Origin: Saccharopolyspora endophytica
GTDB taxonomy: Bacteria; Actinomycetota; Actinomycetes; Mycobacteriales; Pseudonocardiaceae
Assembly: GCF_018070075.1 (NCBI RefSeq)
Contig: NZ_JAGPXE010000020.1
Coordinates: 1 to 64,000 of the forward strand
Length of the DNA stretch: 64,000 nucleotides
Reading direction: 5' to 3'
The position numbers were made by a program, and so were the translations under genes. Each line of letters starts with the position of its first letter. Positions within the stretch are counted from its first letter, which is position 1. The notes under the pieces are model-generated. The model made no database searches. It was given only the letters and a program-made list of their open reading frames with translations, and was not told the DNA's origin. This document shows, piece by piece, positions 61,321 to 64,000 of this stretch.

Positions 61321-62702
61321 CACACGCAGAACACCTCCACCAGGAGGCCGGAGCGGATGAGGGTGGCCGGGTGGTGCCGTTCCCGACCCCGGCCGGTGAG
61401 GACGAAACACCGCTGCAGGTGGTCGGGTTTCCCAACCTCGCGCCTGCGGCGTTGCAGGGAACCGCGGGCCGCATCGTCCGCGAGGTCGCCCCGACGACCG
61501 AGGCCCACCCGGCGGCGCTGCTGGCGATCCTGCTGTCCAGCTTCGGCGCGTGGGTAGGCACCGGCTCCTACCTCTACCGCGCCAACAGCGTCCATCCCGG
61601 ACGGGTGTGGCCGCTGATCACCGGCCGCACCTCGGACGGAGCGAAGGGCACCGCGCAGGCGGTCATCGAGCGGTTGTTCCGCGAGGTCGCCAAAACCTCC
61701 GAGTGGCCGCTCAAGACAGTCCGGGGCCTGTCCTCGGGTGAAGGGCTGATCGAGCAGGTCGCCGACGAGAAGGACGACGACACCGGAGACATCACCCCGC
61801 GCGCCGACCGCCGGCTACTGGTCGTGGAGGAGGAGTACGCGAAGGTGCTGGCCCAGTTCGAGCGCTCGGGCAACACACTGTCGATGACCCTGCGGGAAGC
61901 CTGGGACGGCAAGAGCCTCCAGAGCGTCACCCGCTCCAACCCCGTCACCGCCACCGACCCCAGCATCACCGTCATCGGCCACGTCACCCCGCGCGAACTG
62001 CGCGAGCGGATGACCAGCGCCGAGGTGTTCGGCGGTGGGCTCAACCGGATGCTCATCGTGGCCAGCCGCCGCACCCAGCTGCTCCCAGAAGGCGGCAACC
62101 TCCCCGACGGCATGGTCACCGACATCGCCGGCCAACTCGCCGACCGTCTGCGGAAGCTTTCCGGGCTCGGCGAGGTGCCGTTCACCCCGGCCGCGATCGA
62201 GGCGTGGGAACCGATCTACCGCGAACTCGCCCGCCCACGCCCCGACGGCCCGGTCACCGCACTACTGGCCCGTGGGCGGCCCATGATCCCGCGCCTGGCA
62301 CTGGTCTACGCCCTCATCGACGGCAGCCAGGCCGTGGACGCCGAGCACCTGCAAGCCGCGCGGGCGTTGTGGGCCTACACCGAGGAATCCATCCACTGGC
62401 TCTACGGCCAACTCGACGACCAGGAAGAAGTCGAACGCCTCATGGCCTGGCTCGCCGAAGCCGGAGAGACCGGCCGCAGCAAGTCCGACGTCTACAACCT
62501 CTTCGCCAAACGCAACAAGAAGACCGCCGATCAGACCTTCGACACCCTCGCACTGCTCATCCGCGACGGCATCGTCACCCAAGAAATCCGCACCGCCAGC
62601 GGCCGAGGCCGACCCGGAACCCGCTTCACCCTCCGCCCCCAGGCCCGCCAGTCCTACGGAACAAACGGAAAAACGGAACAACCCCCAGCCGAACCCCCCT
62701 GA
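61317..62702 (+). CDS. DUF3987-like replication initiator / helicase-related protein
   Basis: A 461-aa protein. N-terminal residues lead into an ATPase-like core (AHPAALLAILLSSFGAWVGTGSYLY; LITGRTSDGAKGTAQAVIERLF as a degenerate P-loop) and Walker B-like RRLLVVEEEYAKVLAQFERS, then SVTVIGHVTPRELRERM-type sequence and VFGGGLNRMLIVASRR. The C-terminus (about 375-440) is a winged helix (GRSKSDVYNLFAKRNKKTADQTFDTLALLIRDGIVTQEIR). The degenerate P-loop inserts a residue before the lysine. Downstream lies an iteron-like array, so this may be the replication initiator. Confidence 0.65.
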   Translation: MTHAEHLHQEAGADEGGRVVPFPTPAGEDETPLQVVGFPNLAPAALQGTAGRIVREVAPTTEAHPAALLAILLSSFGAWVGTGSYLYRANSVHPGRVWPLITGRTSDGAKGTAQAVIERLFREVAKTSEWPLKTVRGLSSGEGLIEQVADEKDDDTGDITPRADRRLLVVEEEYAKVLAQFERSGNTLSMTLREAWDGKSLQSVTRSNPVTATDPSITVIGHVTPRELRERMTSAEVFGGGLNRMLIVASRRTQLLPEGGNLPDGMVTDIAGQLADRLRKLSGLGEVPFTPAAIEAWEPIYRELARPRPDGPVTALLARGRPMIPRLALVYALIDGSQAVDAEHLQAARALWAYTEESIHWLYGQLDDQEEVERLMAWLAEAGETGRSKSDVYNLFAKRNKKTADQTFDTLALLIRDGIVTQEIRTASGRGRPGTRFTLRPQARQSYGTNGKTEQPPAEPP

Positions 62703-62725
62703 CCAGCACAGACAAACCCGCGAGT

Positions 62726-62880
62726 TCTTCCGCGCCCCGTACGGAAGAAGTACGGAAAAAGTCCCCGCACCCGACTTCTTCCGTAGTTCTTCCGTAGCCA
62801 CCCCGGAAGAAGTCGACCCGCCAAAACCGCAGGTCACACACCGAATCCACGGACTTCTTCCGGTCTTCCGTTTCTTCCGT
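62726..62880. repeat. Iteron-like TTCTTCCG array, candidate origin
   Basis: Up to nine copies of TTCTTCCG or its complement occur in 155 bases: forward at 62726, 62776, 62788, 62855, 62865 (partial) and 62873; inverted at 62743, 62754 (degenerate) and 62805. Many are flanked by GTAC or GTAG. The array lies between the replication gene and the excisionase-like gene, suggesting an origin or a recombination-regulatory region. Confidence 0.75.
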
Positions 62881-62955
62881 AGACCCACCACATCCAGCAG
62901 CCCGCATAGCGCGGGCGGGGCACGCATGTGCCCGACCAGGGGAGGAACCCAGGAC

Positions 62956-63390
62956 ATGGATACGCCCCGCGCAGCCATGACCGCCGCTGACGACCCGTAT
63001 CGAGACGACTGCCCCACACACGGACCACAGGGGGATCGCATGACCGCAAATGATGGCTCCGCCGCTCTGCCTGTTCTGTTCACGCCGGAAGAAATTGCGA
63101 AGCAGCTCGGGCGGTCCGGTTGGTGGGTTCGCGAACAGTGTCGACGCGATCGCTTCCCCCACACACGGGCCGGGGGAGCGATCCGATTCACCCATCAACA
63201 GTTTGAGGAGCTGCTTCGAATCCTTGAACGCCGGCCGGATGTGGTGGCGACGACGTCTGGTCGAACCGCGCGTCGGACCAGCAGTAGGCCTACCGCGCGA
63301 GATCAGGCTCCCTCCTCCCAGCTTCGGGCTCGTCCACCGCGCAAGCCCCGCCCCGCCTCATCAAGCGATGCCGCAAGACATGCGGCCTGA
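62956..63390 (+). CDS. Excisionase-like HTH protein
   Basis: ATG 62956 (144 aa) lies 10 bases from GGAGG; ATG 63040 with AGGGGG is an alternative that gives 116 aa starting directly before the domain. The winged helix is LFTPEEIAKQLGRSGWWVREQCRRDRFPHTRAGGAIRFTHQQFEELLRIL, as in Xis/MerR-like excisionases. The C-terminal part is disordered and basic (TSSRPTARDQAPSSQLRARPPRKPRPASS). It is 32 bases upstream of int, the usual xis-int order. Confidence 0.8.
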   Translation: MDTPRAAMTAADDPYRDDCPTHGPQGDRMTANDGSAALPVLFTPEEIAKQLGRSGWWVREQCRRDRFPHTRAGGAIRFTHQQFEELLRILERRPDVVATTSGRTARRTSSRPTARDQAPSSQLRARPPRKPRPASSSDAARHAA

Positions 63391-63422
63391 GCAAGCACGG
63401 TCCTAGGAAAGGAAGAATCGCA

Positions 63423-64000
63423 GTGGGTTTCGCGGAGAAGCGCGGGAACTACTTCCGTGGCAGGTTCTATATCGAGGGTCGGCGCTTGCGCAGCGTGTGT
63501 GACTCGAACGGCCGTGTAGCCAAGTTCCGCACCAAGCGCGAGGCGGAGAGGGCTGCGAGGGCCGAAGAGACAAAGGCTCGCGCCGGCACTTGGCATGACC
63601 CTCAGCGTGGGCGGATGCTGTTCGGTACCTACGCATCAAGTTGGTACGCGGCACAGGATCTCGCCGCATCGACGATGCAGAACTACCGCAGGCATCTTGA
63701 GGAGCACCTGCTTCCTGAGTTCGAGAACTCTCCTCTTGCCGACCTGACAGCTGCCGACGTGGACTCGTGGGCGCGCAAGGAACGGGAACGTGGTTACGCG
63801 GACTCCAGCATCGCAACGTGGCGGGGGACTCTCCACCTGGTACTGGCCGACGCGGTCGAGGAAGGCTTGATCGGCGGGAATCCAGCGGCCAAGCGCCGGG
63901 GGAGGGGAAAGCGTGCGGGGCGTTCGCATGGGAGGGGCCCGGAGAAGGTCATCACAGACCCGCTCGGAATCCTCATGATCGCGGAACGGGCATCCCTGTT
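63423..64000 (+). CDS. int: Tyrosine recombinase (integrase), truncated by window end
   Basis: GTG 63423 follows GGAAAGGAAG by 8 bases. The 192 residues visible start MGFAEKRGNYFRGRFYIEGRRL, followed by a basic Arm-binding-like segment (KFRTKREAERAARAEETKARAGTW) and the core-binding SAM-like domain (FGTYASSWYAAQDLAASTMQNYRRHLEEHLLPEF ... LTAADVDSWARKERERGY). The catalytic domain lies beyond base 64000. Its proximity to the expected right end fits pSAM2-like elements. Confidence 0.9.
   Translation, partial: MGFAEKRGNYFRGRFYIEGRRLRSVCDSNGRVAKFRTKREAERAARAEETKARAGTWHDPQRGRMLFGTYASSWYAAQDLAASTMQNYRRHLEEHLLPEFENSPLADLTAADVDSWARKERERGYADSSIATWRGTLHLVLADAVEEGLIGGNPAAKRRGRGKRAGRSHGRGPEKVITDPLGILMIAERASL

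Larger units (their letters stand above)
50163..64000 (+). mobile_element. Integrated AICE (pSAM2-type element), left end to window edge
   Basis: The left boundary is the 3' half of tRNA-Pro. Inside are a GntR (Kor-like) regulator, DUF2637 and FtsK-like transfer genes, a DnaB-N-like and a DUF3987-type replication gene, an iteron-like array, an excisionase-like gene and a tyrosine integrase at the right side. This gene set and order, with int nearest the far end, matches actinobacterial integrative and conjugative elements. The right attachment site and restored tRNA lie beyond the window. Accessory genes occupy 50.4-55.6 kb. Confidence 0.85.

Overview
The window is high-G+C actinobacterial chromosome, most likely Pseudonocardiaceae and probably Saccharopolyspora or a close relative. 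The evidence is pervasive GTG starts, long proline/alanine linkers, the small SRP RNA next to dnaX, the dnaX-ybaB-recR cluster, the ask-asd pair and an iniBAC-like locus. The genus is inferred from style, not proven.

Bases 1-12,400: tRNA-Ser, SRP RNA, dnaX, an S9 peptidase, ybaB and recR, then a complete oligopeptide ABC importer (lipoprotein, two permeases, two ATPases). A 74-bp unit is duplicated between the two ATPase genes. Each copy encodes a 25-codon mini-ORF coupled to its neighbours by ATGA overlaps.

Bases 12,400-31,600: metabolic and regulatory genes. These include a DMT exporter with a divergent LysR regulator, a TIM-barrel hydrolase-like protein, DedA, leuA behind a leucine-rich leader peptide, a FUSC transporter, a kynureninase-like enzyme, a PadR switch, a nitroreductase and a mannosyltransferase. 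The ask-asd operon has an internal start for the aspartokinase beta subunit, and an Uma2 protein and a gluconokinase follow.

Bases 31,600-41,600: the most interesting chromosomal locus. An iniB/iniA/iniC-like set (a repeat-rich IniB-domain protein and two dynamin-like GTPases) lies divergent to a tail-anchored degenerate Hsp70 and an 819-aa ATPase/LuxR regulator. iniB is followed by an intrinsic terminator, yet iniB and iniA each carry the same motif about 60 bp upstream of the start. This suggests one regulon with two promoters. The working model is a membrane-stress remodelling system resembling mycobacterial iniBAC, plus an Hsp70 partner.

Bases 41,600-50,160: an HSL-type esterase, an FMN reductase, Dps, an old yellow enzyme, a second S9 peptidase, a CGNR regulator divergent from a DMT transporter, a DUF1203 protein and TspO. 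Two twin-palindrome elements with identical architecture (24,738-24,797 and 45,361-45,420) look like a dispersed repeat family.

Bases 50,163 to the window end: an actinobacterial integrative and conjugative element of pSAM2 type inserted in a tRNA-Pro(CGG) gene, whose 3' half remains at the left junction. It carries a GAF-ANTAR regulator, small DNA-binding proteins, an APH-fold kinase and an XRE/TPR regulator. A GntR repressor with an AGAACAT operator, transfer genes (DUF2637 protein, FtsK-like translocase) and replication genes follow, then an iteron-like array, an excisionase-like gene and the start of a tyrosine integrase cut by the window end.
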